DNA of 35,140 nucleotides from the NCBI GenBank assembly GCA_021845865.1, contig JAJZVC010000032.1, positions 1-35,140 on the forward strand, given 5' to 3'. The notes beneath the pieces were generated by a model. That model saw nothing but the letters and a program-made list of their open reading frames with translations. It made no database searches and was not told the DNA's origin. Source of the DNA: Pseudomonadota bacterium (lineage in GTDB: Bacteria; Pseudomonadota; Gammaproteobacteria; Burkholderiales; UBA9220). Positions 1 through 8,212 of this stretch are shown one piece after another; position 1 is the first letter of the stretch; each line of letters starts with the position of its first letter. A program made the translations under genes and the position numbers.

Positions 1-350
1 CGCGGGTTGAACATGCGCCGCAGCCACAGCAGACCGCCGCCGATCAGGCACAGGCCGCCGAAGATGGCGCCGGCGGTGATGGCCAGGTACTGGTGCGCCA
101 TGTCGGACACGCCCAGGGCGAGAAAGACGCCATGGGGCGTCAGCAGGCCCACGGCATGGCCGAAGAAGATGGCGATGATGCCGACGTGGAACAGGTTGCT
201 CGCCAGCCGCATGTTGGCCTTGGACAGGAGCTGGCTGGAATCGCTCTTCCAGGTGTACTGCTCCCGGTCGAAGCGCAGCCAGCTGCCGAGGACGAAAACG
301 GTCAGGGCGATGTAGGGATAGGCGCCGAAGATGAAATTGTGCAGGTTCAT
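1..350 (-). CDS. narI: Respiratory nitrate reductase gamma subunit, N-terminal part (cut by window edge)
   Basis: NarI is the membrane cytochrome b subunit that takes electrons from quinol and passes them to NarH and NarG on the cytoplasmic face. The first 116 codons are visible, starting MNLHNFIFGAYPYIAL and running off the left edge of the window. Three hydrophobic segments can be seen. His55 and His65 in the segment NLFHVGIIAIFFGHAVG match the two heme ligands that the family carries on its second helix (His56 and His66 in E. coli). It is the last visible gene of the nar operon. It is separated from narJ by a 141-bp spacer holding a long hairpin, while the other subunit gene junction narH-narJ is tight. 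An AAGGAG ribosome-binding site precedes the ATG. Identification is firm; only the C-terminal half is missing. Confidence 0.95.
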   Translation of the reverse strand, partial: MNLHNFIFGAYPYIALTVFVLGSWLRFDREQYTWKSDSSQLLSKANMRLASNLFHVGIIAIFFGHAVGLLTPHGVFLALGVSDMAHQYLAITAGAIFGGLCLIGGGLLWLRRMFNP

Positions 351-368
351 GGTGAACTCCTTGAGGGC

Positions 369-478
369 AAGGATGAAGGATGAAGGATGGGGGATGAAGT
401 AATGTCGCTTCGCGTTGTGTTCATAAACATCCGCGCGGCAGACCGGCCTTCATCCTTCATCCTTCATCCCTCATCCTT
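369..478 (-). repeat. Long imperfect hairpin of GGATGAA heptads between narJ and narI
   Basis: Positions 369-399 hold tandem GGATGAA heptads, and 448-478 are their reverse complement with 3 mismatches in 31. On the nar transcript this would form a stem of about 31 bp around a 48-nt loop. There is no T-run, so it does not look like an intrinsic terminator. It may stabilise or process the mRNA, or be a REP-like repeat. Confidence 0.7.
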
Positions 479-491
479 AAGTTTTAAAGGC

Positions 492-1010
492 TCACGCCGC
501 TAGACGGGTCAGGTTTCCCCGGCCCTCGACGATGCGCAACAGGCCGGCGTAGGGACTCTTGGCCTTTTCCAGGTTGGCCGCCAGCACGGACAGGACCTTC
601 ACCCCGTCGGCGAGGAACATCCTCGCCTCGCTGTCCTCCAGATAGGCGGTGAACTCCAGGATCAGGGGCAGGTAGTCCGGCAGCTCGTTGGCCGCCACCT
701 GCACGCCGTAGTCCTTGTACAGTTCCGCCAGGTCGATCAGGGCCGGTCCCCGGTTCTTGTCGTCGCCGAACAGGTGATGGGTCAGGTGGAGGCTGTGCTC
801 GGGGGTCATGTCGAAGGTTTGCACGTACTCCGCCTGCAGGGCCGTGAGGTCCTCGCCTTCCAGATAGGCGAGGAACTTCATCACCCCCGCCCGCTCGGCG
901 TCGCCGGCGTCCAGGCTGCCTTCCAGCACCAGGCGGATTTCCGCCAGGTGTTCGAGCAGTTCCTCGCTGGGGTACTCCAGCAGCACCGATAACAGTTTGT
1001 AGATGGTCAT
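492..1010 (-). CDS. narJ: Nitrate reductase assembly chaperone NarJ (short form)
   Basis: NarJ is a cytoplasmic chaperone of the TorD/DmsD type. It binds apo-NarG, allows molybdenum cofactor insertion and holds NarGH until it docks on NarI. The 172-residue protein starts MTIYKLLSVLLEYP and contains the family segment HHLFGDDKNRG followed by NELPDYLPLILEF. Known NarJ proteins are about 230-245 residues. This one ends about 25 residues after its last predicted helix and lacks the usual C-terminal tail; the stop codon at 492-494 is clear and no frameshift is apparent. The ATG is preceded by GGAGACC, and the gene begins 12 bp after the narH stop, which suggests coupled translation. Confidence 0.93.
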   Translation of the reverse strand: MTIYKLLSVLLEYPSEELLEHLAEIRLVLEGSLDAGDAERAGVMKFLAYLEGEDLTALQAEYVQTFDMTPEHSLHLTHHLFGDDKNRGPALIDLAELYKDYGVQVAANELPDYLPLILEFTAYLEDSEARMFLADGVKVLSVLAANLEKAKSPYAGLLRIVEGRGNLTRLAA

Positions 1011-1022
1011 GATGGTCTCCTC

Positions 1023-2570
1023 TCAGCGCTCGTCGGCATGGGGCGCCAGTTCCTTGGGCTCCACCGTCTCCTTGCGGCGGCGGGGGAACAGGGTGACCGC
1101 GCTGACCCCGGCGGAACTGTCGTTGCCGAAGGTGAAGCCGTTCTGGCCCTGGTGGCCGTAGAAATCCTCCAGGCGCACTTCCTCGTGGCCGGTGGGGATG
1201 ACGAAGCGGTCCTCGTAGTTGGCGATGGCCAGGTAGCGGTACATCTCCTTGGCCTGGTCCTCGGTGATGCCGGCCATCTCCAGGGCGCGGGTGTCGGCCT
1301 TGCCGTCCACGTGCACCGAGCGCATGTAGCTGCGCATCGCCAGCAGGCGGTTGAGGGCGCTGGTGATGGGCGCCTCCTTGCCGGCGGTGAGCAGGTTGGC
1401 CAGGTACTTCACCGGCAGGCGCAGGGTGTTGGCCAGGGGGATGGCGCCGTCCGGACCGGTGGGCAGGTTGCCCTGGTCGATCTGGGACTGCACCGGCGAC
1501 AGGGGCGGCACGTACCACACCATGGGCAGGGTGCGGAACTCGGGGTGCATGGGGAAGGCGATCTTCCAGTCCATGGCCATCTTCCAGATGGGCGACTTGC
1601 GGGCCGCCTCGATCCAGTCCTCGGGCACGCCGTCGCGGCGGGCGGCGGCGATCACCTGGGGGTCGCTGGGGTCGAGGAAGACCCGGCACTGGGCCTCGTA
1701 CAGGTCCTGCTCGTTGGTGGTTCTGGCCAGCTCCTCGATGCGGTCGGCGTCGTAGAGCATGATGCCGTTGTAGCGGATGCGGCCGACGCAGGATTCGGAA
1801 CACACCGTGGGCATGCCGGACTCCACCCGGGGATAGCAGCCGATGCACTTCTCGGCCTTGCCCGACTCCCAGTTGTAGAACACCTTCTTGTAGGGGCAGG
1901 AGCTGATGCACATGCGCCAGCCGCGGCACTTGTCCTGGTCCACCAGCACGATGCCGTCCTCTTCCCGCTTGTAGATGGAGCCGGAGGGGCAGGCCGCGAC
2001 GCAGGCCGGGTTGAGGCAGTGGTTGCAGATGCGCGGCAGGTACATGTGGAAGGTGTTCTCGAAGGTCTTGTAGATTTCCTTCTCGATGTTCTTCAGGTTG
2101 GCGTCCTTGCTCCGCTTGGCGAACTCCCCGGCCAGGTCGTCCTCCCAGTTGGGGCCCCAGGTGATCTTCTCCATGGTCTCCCCGGTGACCTGGGACAGGG
2201 GCCGCGCCGTGGGAGCGGCCTCCGACAGGGGGGCGTTCTGCAAGTGGGCGTAGTTGTAGGTGAAGGGCTCGTAGTAGTCGTCGATCTCCGGCATGTCCGG
2301 GTTGGAGAAGATGTTGACCAGCTTGGACATCCGGCCGCCGGACTTCAGCTCCAGCTTGCCGTTGACCAGGGTCCAGCCGCCCTTCCATTTCTCCTGGTTC
2401 TCCCACTGCTTGGGATAGCCGATGCCGGGCTTGGATTCCACGTTGTTGAACCAGGCGTATTCCACGCCCTTGCGGTTGGTCCACACGTTCTTGCAGGTCA
2501 CCGAACAGGTGTGGCAGCCGATGCACTTGTCCAGGTTGAAGACGAAGGCGAATTGGGCTCTGACTTTCAT
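1023..2570 (-). CDS. narH: Respiratory nitrate reductase beta subunit (iron-sulfur)
   Basis: NarH carries electrons from NarI hemes to NarG through one [3Fe-4S] and three [4Fe-4S] clusters, on the cytoplasmic side of the membrane. The 515-residue protein begins MKVRAQFAFVFNLDKC. All four cysteine groups are visible: CIGCHTCSVTC near the N-terminus, CNHCLNPACVAAC, the group CRGWRMCISSC in which Trp replaces a cysteine as expected for the [3Fe-4S] site, and CIGCYPR with a later CSESC. I chose the ATG at 2570 because GGAGAGC lies just upstream and homologues start here. A possible in-frame start at 2615 would add 15 residues encoded by the intergenic repeat. It is the third step of the polycistronic nar unit, downstream of narG. 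Confidence 0.97.
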   Translation of the reverse strand: MKVRAQFAFVFNLDKCIGCHTCSVTCKNVWTNRKGVEYAWFNNVESKPGIGYPKQWENQEKWKGGWTLVNGKLELKSGGRMSKLVNIFSNPDMPEIDDYYEPFTYNYAHLQNAPLSEAAPTARPLSQVTGETMEKITWGPNWEDDLAGEFAKRSKDANLKNIEKEIYKTFENTFHMYLPRICNHCLNPACVAACPSGSIYKREEDGIVLVDQDKCRGWRMCISSCPYKKVFYNWESGKAEKCIGCYPRVESGMPTVCSESCVGRIRYNGIMLYDADRIEELARTTNEQDLYEAQCRVFLDPSDPQVIAAARRDGVPEDWIEAARKSPIWKMAMDWKIAFPMHPEFRTLPMVWYVPPLSPVQSQIDQGNLPTGPDGAIPLANTLRLPVKYLANLLTAGKEAPITSALNRLLAMRSYMRSVHVDGKADTRALEMAGITEDQAKEMYRYLAIANYEDRFVIPTGHEEVRLEDFYGHQGQNGFTFGNDSSAGVSAVTLFPRRRKETVEPKELAPHADER

Positions 2571-2581
2571 AATGCTCTCCT

Positions 2582-2706
2582 GTGAGGGGCGAGGAGCGAG
2601 GGGTGAGGAGAACAACCCTCAGTCCCTACACCGCACCCTTAATACCTACTCATCAATCCGTTCCGGTGAAAGGAGCAAATCACCTCACTCCTTTCTCCTC
2701 ACTCCT
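2582..2706 (-). repeat. Imperfect hairpin of GTGAGGG/GGAG heptads between narG and narH
   Basis: The arm at 2582-2609 reads as GTGAGGGGCGAGGAG-type heptads, and the arm at 2680-2706 (CACCTCACTCC and onward) is its imperfect reverse complement, about 70 bp apart. It occupies most of the 138-bp narG-narH spacer and is the same kind of structure as in the other nar spacers. Confidence 0.6.
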
Positions 2707-2708
2707 AA

Positions 2709-5700
2709 CTACCGTGGACCGATTCCGGGGGGGTTGAGCTGGGCTTCGCGCTCGGGGGTGAGCGGCCGCTCCAGCCAGTCCACGTCGTGGTCGGCGATCT
2801 TGTGCAGGGCCACCATGGTGTCCCGCTGGCACCCCACCGTGCCGTAGTAGTTGAAGCCGTAGGCCAGCTGCGCGTAGCCCCCCACCATGTTGGTGGGCTT
2901 GACGATGACCCGGGTCACCGAGTTGAGGATGCCGCCCCGCTTGCCCGTGGTGTTGGAGCCGGGAACGTTCACGTTCTTCTCCTGGGCGTGGTACATCAGG
3001 GCCATGCCCCGGGGCACCCGCTGGGAGACCACCGCCCGCGCCACGGTGGCGCCGTTGTGGTTGACCGCTTCCACCCAGTCGTTGTCCTGAAGGCCGATCT
3101 CCTTCGCGTCCTCCTCCGACACCCAGACATAGGGGCCGCCGCGGAACAGCTGCAGCATGCGCAGGTTGTCCTGGTAGCTGGAGTGGATGCCCCACTTGGA
3201 GTGCGGCGTGATCCAGTTCAGCTGGAGGTGGGGCTTGCGGCGGACGCTGTCGGGCACCCCGTCCAGCTCCTTGAGGTCCACCGGCGGCTTGTAGGCGCAG
3301 AAGCCCTCGCCGAAGTCCAGCATCCACTCGTGGTCCTGATAGAAGTGGGCGCGGCCGGTCAGGGTGCGGAAGGGGATGTGCTCATGGATGTTGGTGTAGC
3401 CCGCCGTGTAGGACACCTTCTCCGACTCGATGCCGGACCAGGTGGGCGCGGTGATGATCTTGCGCGGCTGGGCCTGGATGTCGCGGAAGGTGATCTTGTC
3501 CTCGTGGCGTCCCTCGTAGAGGTGGCTGTGGTCGATGCCGGTCTTCCTCGACAGGGCGCTCCACGACTTGTGGGCCACCTCGCCGTTGGTTTCCGGCGCC
3601 ATGCGCATCACCGCGTCGCAGACGGCGATGTCCTCCTCCAGGGAAGGCATGCCCTGGGAGACGCCGGGTTCCCGCACGGTGTAGTTGCACTTCTTGAGAT
3701 CCTCGTACTCCTGCTCGGTGTTCCAGTCGATGCCCTTGATGTTGTTGCCCAGCTTGACCATCAGCGGGCCGAGGGCGATGAACTTGTTGTAGACGCTGCC
3801 GTAGTCCCGCTCCACCACCTTGAGCAACGGCAGGGTCTTGCCCGGCACGGGCTCGCATTCGCCCTTCTTCCAATCCCTGACCTGTCCCAGGGGCTGGGCC
3901 AGCTCGAAGGGGGAATCGTGCTGCATGGGCAGGGCGACGACGTCCTTCTTGATTCCCAGGTGTTTCTCGCCCAGCTTGGAGAAGGCCTTGGCGATGCTCT
4001 TGAATATCTGCCAGTCGGACTTGGACTCCCAGCCGGGGCTGACCGCTTCCGCCAGGGGATGGATGAAGGGGTGCATGTCCGTGGTGTTGAGGTCGTGCTT
4101 CTCGTACCAGGTGGCGGTGGGCAGGATGATGTCCGAGTAGGCGCCGGTGGAGTTGAGGCGGAAGTTGATGTCCACCATCAGGTCCAGCTTGCCCACGGGG
4201 GCTTCCTCGTGCCACTTCACTTCCTTGGCGCCGTTGCCGGCGCCGCTTTCCTGCAGGACGCCGTTCTGGGCCCCCAGCAGGTGCTTGAGGAAGTACTCGT
4301 GGCCCTTGGCCGAGGTGCCGATGAGGTTGCCGCGCCACACGAAGAGGTTGCGCGGCCAGTTCACCGGGTTGTCCACGTCGGCGAAGGCCATGTCCAGGCT
4401 GCCGGACTTGAGCTGCTCCACCATGTATTTCGCCACCCCGGCCTCGTCGGCGGCGCCGGCCTTCTCGGCGTCGGCCACGATGTCCAGCGGGTTGCGGTTG
4501 AAGTGGGGGGCGGAGGGCAGGAAGCCGAGACGGGTGGCCACCACGTTGTAGTCGGCCAGGGTGTAGCCCTTGTACTTGGCCTTGGCCGCCGGGGAGTGGA
4601 GGCTGTCCACGTCGATGGTCTCGTAGCGCCACTGGTCGGTGTGGAAATACCAGTAGGAGGTGGAGTTCATGTGGCGCGGCGGACGCTGCCAGTCCAGGGC
4701 GAAGGCGATGGGCGCCCAGCCGGCCTGGGGACGCAGCTTCTCCTGCCCCACGTAGTGGGCCCAGCCGCCGCCGCTCTGGCCCACGCAGCCGCACAGGTGG
4801 AGCAGGTTCATCACCGAGCGGTAGCCCATGTCGTTGTGGTACCAGTGGTTGATGGCGGCGCCCATGATGATCATGGACTTGCCCTTGGTCTTGCTGGCGT
4901 TCTCGGCGAACTCGCGGCCGGTGCGCTCCAGGTCGGCGGCCTTGACGCCGGTGACCTTGGCGGCCCAGGCCGGGGTATAGGCCACGCTGTCGTCGGCGTA
5001 GGAGGACGCCACGTTGCCGCCGCCCAGGCCCCGGTCGATGCCGTACTGAGCCACCTGGAGGTCGAACACGCTGGTGACGTAGGCTTCGCTGCCGTCCGCC
5101 AGCTTGACCTTGCGGGCGGGGACGTTGCGGTACAGCAGGCCGGGCTCGCCGGGATTGAAGTGGGGGAAGCCCACCGACACCACGGCGTCGCGGCTGTCGA
5201 TGCAGGACAGCTCGGCGACGATTTCCGACTGGTCGGCGGCGTTCTTGGGCAGGAGGTTCCACTTGCCCTCTTCGCCCCAGCGGAAGCCGACGGAGCCGTT
5301 GGGCACGACGAAGGACTTGCTCTTCTCGTCGTAGACGATGGTCTTCCACTCGGGGTTGTTGGCCTGGCCCAGGTTGCCGTCGAAATCGGAGGCCCGCAGG
5401 TTGCGGTCGGACACGTAGCCCTCGCCGTGGGGGCGCAGGATCACCTGCATCGGCATGTCGGTGTAGGTGCGGGCGTAGCCGGTGAAATAGGGGTCCTGCT
5501 TGTCGATGTAGAACTCCTTCAGGGCCACGTGGCCCATGGACAGCAGGGCGGCCGCGTCGGTGCCCTGGCGTACCGGCATCCACAGGTCGGCGAATTTCAC
5601 GTATTCGGCGTAGTCCGGTGCCATGGACACCACCTTGGCGCCCTTGTAGCGCACCTCCACGGCGAAGTGGGCGTCCGGCGTCCGGGTCATGGGCAGGTTG

Positions 5701-6464
5701 GCGCCGCAGATGATGATGTAGGTGGAGTTGTACCAGTCGGCGGCCTCGGGCACGTCGGTCTGCTCGCCCCAGGTCTGGGGGCTGGCGGCGGGCAGGTCGC
5801 AGTACCAGTCGTAGAAGGAGCCGCAGGCGCCGCCGATGAGGGAGATGTAGCGGGAACCGGCGGCGTAGGAGATCATCGACATGGCGGGAATCGGCGAGAA
5901 GCCGAAAATGCGGTCGGGGCCGTGTTTCTTGATGGTGTGGACGTTGGCCGCGGCGATGATTTCCGTCACCTCGTCCCAGGAGGCGCGCACGAAGCCGCCC
6001 AGGCCGCGCACGGCGGTGTACTTCTTGCGCTTGCCCTCGTCGGCCTGGATGGCGGCCCAGGCTTCCACCGGGTCCTTGCCCGCCTTGCGCTCGGCGCGGT
6101 AGAGGTCCAGCAGGCGGCCCCGGATCAGGGGGTGCTTCACCCGGTGGGGGCTGTAGAGGTACCAGGAGAAGCTGGCCCCCCGCTGGCAGCCGCGGGGCTC
6201 GTGGTTGGGCATGTCCTCCCGGGTGCGGGGGTAGTCGGTCTGCTGCATCTCGAAGGACACCAGGCCGTTCTTGACGAAAATCTTCCAGGAACAGCCGCCG
6301 GTGCAGTTCACGCCGTGGGTGGAACGCACCACCTTGTCGTGGCGCCAGCGGTTGCGGTAGGCATCCTCCCACTGGCGGTCCTCGTTGGTGACGATGCCGT
6401 GGCCGTCGGAAAAGGTCTCCTTGACCTTGTCGAAGAATTTCAGTCGATCGAGAAAATGGCTCAT
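2709..6464 (-). CDS. narG: Respiratory nitrate reductase alpha subunit (molybdopterin)
   Basis: NarG reduces nitrate to nitrite at a Mo-bisMGD centre in the cytoplasm, using electrons from NarH. The length, 1251 residues, is normal for the family. The FS0 cluster ligands are visible as His50, Cys54, Cys58 and Cys93 (STHGVNCTGGC and later RGCQRG); the histidine ligand is typical of NarG. Asp223 in WYCDLP falls where E. coli Asp222, the Mo ligand, should be if the two align without gaps. Segments WGEQTDVPEAADWYNS and TRTPDAHF are family signatures. No twin-arginine signal peptide is present, as expected for the cytoplasmic-facing enzyme. An AAGGAG site precedes the ATG. It lies between narK2 and narH in a single transcription unit. 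Confidence 0.98.
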   Translation of the reverse strand: MSHFLDRLKFFDKVKETFSDGHGIVTNEDRQWEDAYRNRWRHDKVVRSTHGVNCTGGCSWKIFVKNGLVSFEMQQTDYPRTREDMPNHEPRGCQRGASFSWYLYSPHRVKHPLIRGRLLDLYRAERKAGKDPVEAWAAIQADEGKRKKYTAVRGLGGFVRASWDEVTEIIAAANVHTIKKHGPDRIFGFSPIPAMSMISYAAGSRYISLIGGACGSFYDWYCDLPAASPQTWGEQTDVPEAADWYNSTYIIICGANLPMTRTPDAHFAVEVRYKGAKVVSMAPDYAEYVKFADLWMPVRQGTDAAALLSMGHVALKEFYIDKQDPYFTGYARTYTDMPMQVILRPHGEGYVSDRNLRASDFDGNLGQANNPEWKTIVYDEKSKSFVVPNGSVGFRWGEEGKWNLLPKNAADQSEIVAELSCIDSRDAVVSVGFPHFNPGEPGLLYRNVPARKVKLADGSEAYVTSVFDLQVAQYGIDRGLGGGNVASSYADDSVAYTPAWAAKVTGVKAADLERTGREFAENASKTKGKSMIIMGAAINHWYHNDMGYRSVMNLLHLCGCVGQSGGGWAHYVGQEKLRPQAGWAPIAFALDWQRPPRHMNSTSYWYFHTDQWRYETIDVDSLHSPAAKAKYKGYTLADYNVVATRLGFLPSAPHFNRNPLDIVADAEKAGAADEAGVAKYMVEQLKSGSLDMAFADVDNPVNWPRNLFVWRGNLIGTSAKGHEYFLKHLLGAQNGVLQESGAGNGAKEVKWHEEAPVGKLDLMVDINFRLNSTGAYSDIILPTATWYEKHDLNTTDMHPFIHPLAEAVSPGWESKSDWQIFKSIAKAFSKLGEKHLGIKKDVVALPMQHDSPFELAQPLGQVRDWKKGECEPVPGKTLPLLKVVERDYGSVYNKFIALGPLMVKLGNNIKGIDWNTEQEYEDLKKCNYTVREPGVSQGMPSLEEDIAVCDAVMRMAPETNGEVAHKSWSALSRKTGIDHSHLYEGRHEDKITFRDIQAQPRKIITAPTWSGIESEKVSYTAGYTNIHEHIPFRTLTGRAHFYQDHEWMLDFGEGFCAYKPPVDLKELDGVPDSVRRKPHLQLNWITPHSKWGIHSSYQDNLRMLQLFRGGPYVWVSEEDAKEIGLQDNDWVEAVNHNGATVARAVVSQRVPRGMALMYHAQEKNVNVPGSNTTGKRGGILNSVTRVIVKPTNMVGGYAQLAYGFNYYGTVGCQRDTMVALHKIADHDVDWLERPLTPEREAQLNPPGIGPR

Positions 6465-6484
6465 GTTTTGCTCCTTGCAGTCGC

Positions 6485-6561
6485 GGTGAGGGGTGAGGAG
6501 TTAGGCGTGAGGGGGAGAACGTCGCGGGGTATTCCCCTCACTCCTCACCCCTCACACCTCA
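6485..6561 (-). repeat. Strong hairpin of GGGTGAG heptads between narK2 and narG
   Basis: The arm at 6485-6518 (GGTGAGGGGTGAGGAG and onward) pairs with 6533-6561 (CTCACTCCTCACCCCTCAC and onward) around a loop of about 15 nt. It fills most of the 98-bp spacer. There is no T-run in the nar direction, so transcription into narG is expected to continue. Confidence 0.7.
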
Positions 6562-6562
6562 C

Positions 6563-8176
6563 TCAGGGATTCCGGATCTCGGAACCCCGCCTGAGGTAGA
6601 ACCACCAGTTGAGAATCAGGCACAGGGCGTAGAACACCGCGAAACCGTACATGGCCATCTCCGGGGCGCCGGCCTTGAGCTGGCCGCCGATCACCACCGG
6701 CGCGATGAAGGAGCCGTAGGCGGCGACGGCGGAGGTCCAACCCAGCACCGGACCGGCCTGGTTGCGGTCGAAGATCACGCCCACGGTGCGGAAGGTGGAA
6801 CCGTTGCCGATGCCGGAGGCGGCGAAGAGAACGACGAAGGTGATCATGAACTGGCTGAAATACGCCTCGGGGGTGGCAGAGTGGTAGGCCTGCATCATGA
6901 CGTAGCCGGCGTAGGCGGAGGCCGCCACCATCACGGCGGAGATGATCTGGGTAACGATGCTCCCCCCCACCTTGTCGGAAATCCAGCCGCCCACCGGGCG
7001 GATCAGGGCGCCGACGAAGGGGCCGATCCAGGCGTAGGTCAGGGCGGAGGGCGCGGCGGGGTTCTTCACGTGGCTCCAGACGCCGGTGGCCGCGTCGAGG
7101 ATGTGCTTGTCGCCGAAGATCACGGTGATGGACAGGGGCACGGCGGCGGAGAAGCCGATGAAGGAACCGAAGGTGACCACATACAGGGCGGTCATGGACC
7201 AGGTGTGCTTGTTCTTGAAGATGGCGAACTGCTTCTGGATGCCGGCCTTCATCTCGCCGATGGCGAAGAGGCGCATCAGGAGCAGGGTGCCGACGATGAT
7301 GAGGGGCAGCGCCACCCACATGTTGAGCACCCCCAGGCCGCCTGCCGCCTTGGGCAGGTAGACGTACAGCCCCACGCCCGCCGTGACGGCGGCCAGGCCG
7401 TAGAGCCAGAGCACCTTGATGAAGGCCCCGAGGGTGGAACCAATGCTCGGCGAAATGGGCAGCAGGTTGTTCATGCCGAAGAAACCGAGGAAGGCCAGGG
7501 GCACCAGGGCCAGCAGCCAGACGAAGCCCGCGTTCTGGATGAAGGTGGGAGTGCCCGCCACGATCTTGCCGAAGATCCAGCCGGAGTCTTTCACCAGGGT
7601 CATGGGTTCGCCGCCCAGGGCGCCGAAGATGCCGGCGGTCATCACCAGGGGAATCAGTATCTGCATGGTGGTGACGCCGAAATTGCCCAGGCCGGCGTTG
7701 AGCCCCAGGGCCGTGCCCTGCAGGCGCTTGGGGAAGAAGGTGCTGATGTTGGACATGGAGCAGGCGAAATTGCCGCCGCCGATGCCGGACAGCAGGGCCA
7801 GGAGCTGGAACACCCAGAGGGGGGTGGTCTTGTCCTGGAGGGCGATGCCGGTGCCGAGGGCGGGAATCATCAGCAGGGCGGTGGTGAGGAAAATGGCGTT
7901 GCGCCCGCCGGCGATGCGGATGAAGAAGGAGGACGGGATGCGCAGGGTGGCGCCGGCCAGGCCGGCGATGGCGGTGAGGCTGAACATGTCGCCCTGGGTG
8001 AAGGGGAAGCCCAGGTTCAGCATCTGCACGGTGATGATGCCCCACATCATCCACACGGCGAAGCCGAGCAGGAGGCTGGGGATGGAAATCCACAGGTTGC
8101 GGTAGGCGATGCCCTTGCCGGTGGATTCCCAGAACTGCTGGTCCTCCACATCCCATTTTTCGATATTGACCGACAT
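6563..8176 (-). CDS. narK2: NarK2-type nitrate/nitrite transporter (major facilitator)
   Basis: This is a 537-residue major facilitator protein of the NNP family, rich in hydrophobic helices (12 or more). NarK2-type proteins exchange nitrate for nitrite across the inner membrane and so feed NarG and export its product. The glycine-rich family motifs can be seen, for example GIGGGNFACSMSNISTFFPK and ASGIGNGSTFRTVG. The N-terminal extension before the first helix and the extra length compared with the 420-residue neighbour are usual for the second transporter of narK1-narK2 pairs. Its start has CGGAGG upstream. It follows narK1 by 36 bp and precedes narG in the same operon. In some bacteria the two transporters are fused; here they are separate genes. 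Confidence 0.92.
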   Translation of the reverse strand: MSVNIEKWDVEDQQFWESTGKGIAYRNLWISIPSLLLGFAVWMMWGIITVQMLNLGFPFTQGDMFSLTAIAGLAGATLRIPSSFFIRIAGGRNAIFLTTALLMIPALGTGIALQDKTTPLWVFQLLALLSGIGGGNFACSMSNISTFFPKRLQGTALGLNAGLGNFGVTTMQILIPLVMTAGIFGALGGEPMTLVKDSGWIFGKIVAGTPTFIQNAGFVWLLALVPLAFLGFFGMNNLLPISPSIGSTLGAFIKVLWLYGLAAVTAGVGLYVYLPKAAGGLGVLNMWVALPLIIVGTLLLMRLFAIGEMKAGIQKQFAIFKNKHTWSMTALYVVTFGSFIGFSAAVPLSITVIFGDKHILDAATGVWSHVKNPAAPSALTYAWIGPFVGALIRPVGGWISDKVGGSIVTQIISAVMVAASAYAGYVMMQAYHSATPEAYFSQFMITFVVLFAASGIGNGSTFRTVGVIFDRNQAGPVLGWTSAVAAYGSFIAPVVIGGQLKAGAPEMAMYGFAVFYALCLILNWWFYLRRGSEIRNP

Positions 8177-8212
8177 GTCGTTTTCCTCCGTCGTTGCGTG
8201 TCTAGATTCGTT

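Noticed and set aside
369-6561. Reading the nar spacer hairpins as intrinsic terminators
   Set aside because: None is followed by a T-run in the direction of transcription, and essential nar genes lie downstream of each.
2787-6599. A very long open frame (about 1270 codons) on the plus strand opposite narG
   Set aside because: It is the mirror of a GC-rich real gene; the translation is Val/Gly/His-rich without domains, while narG on the other strand is certain.
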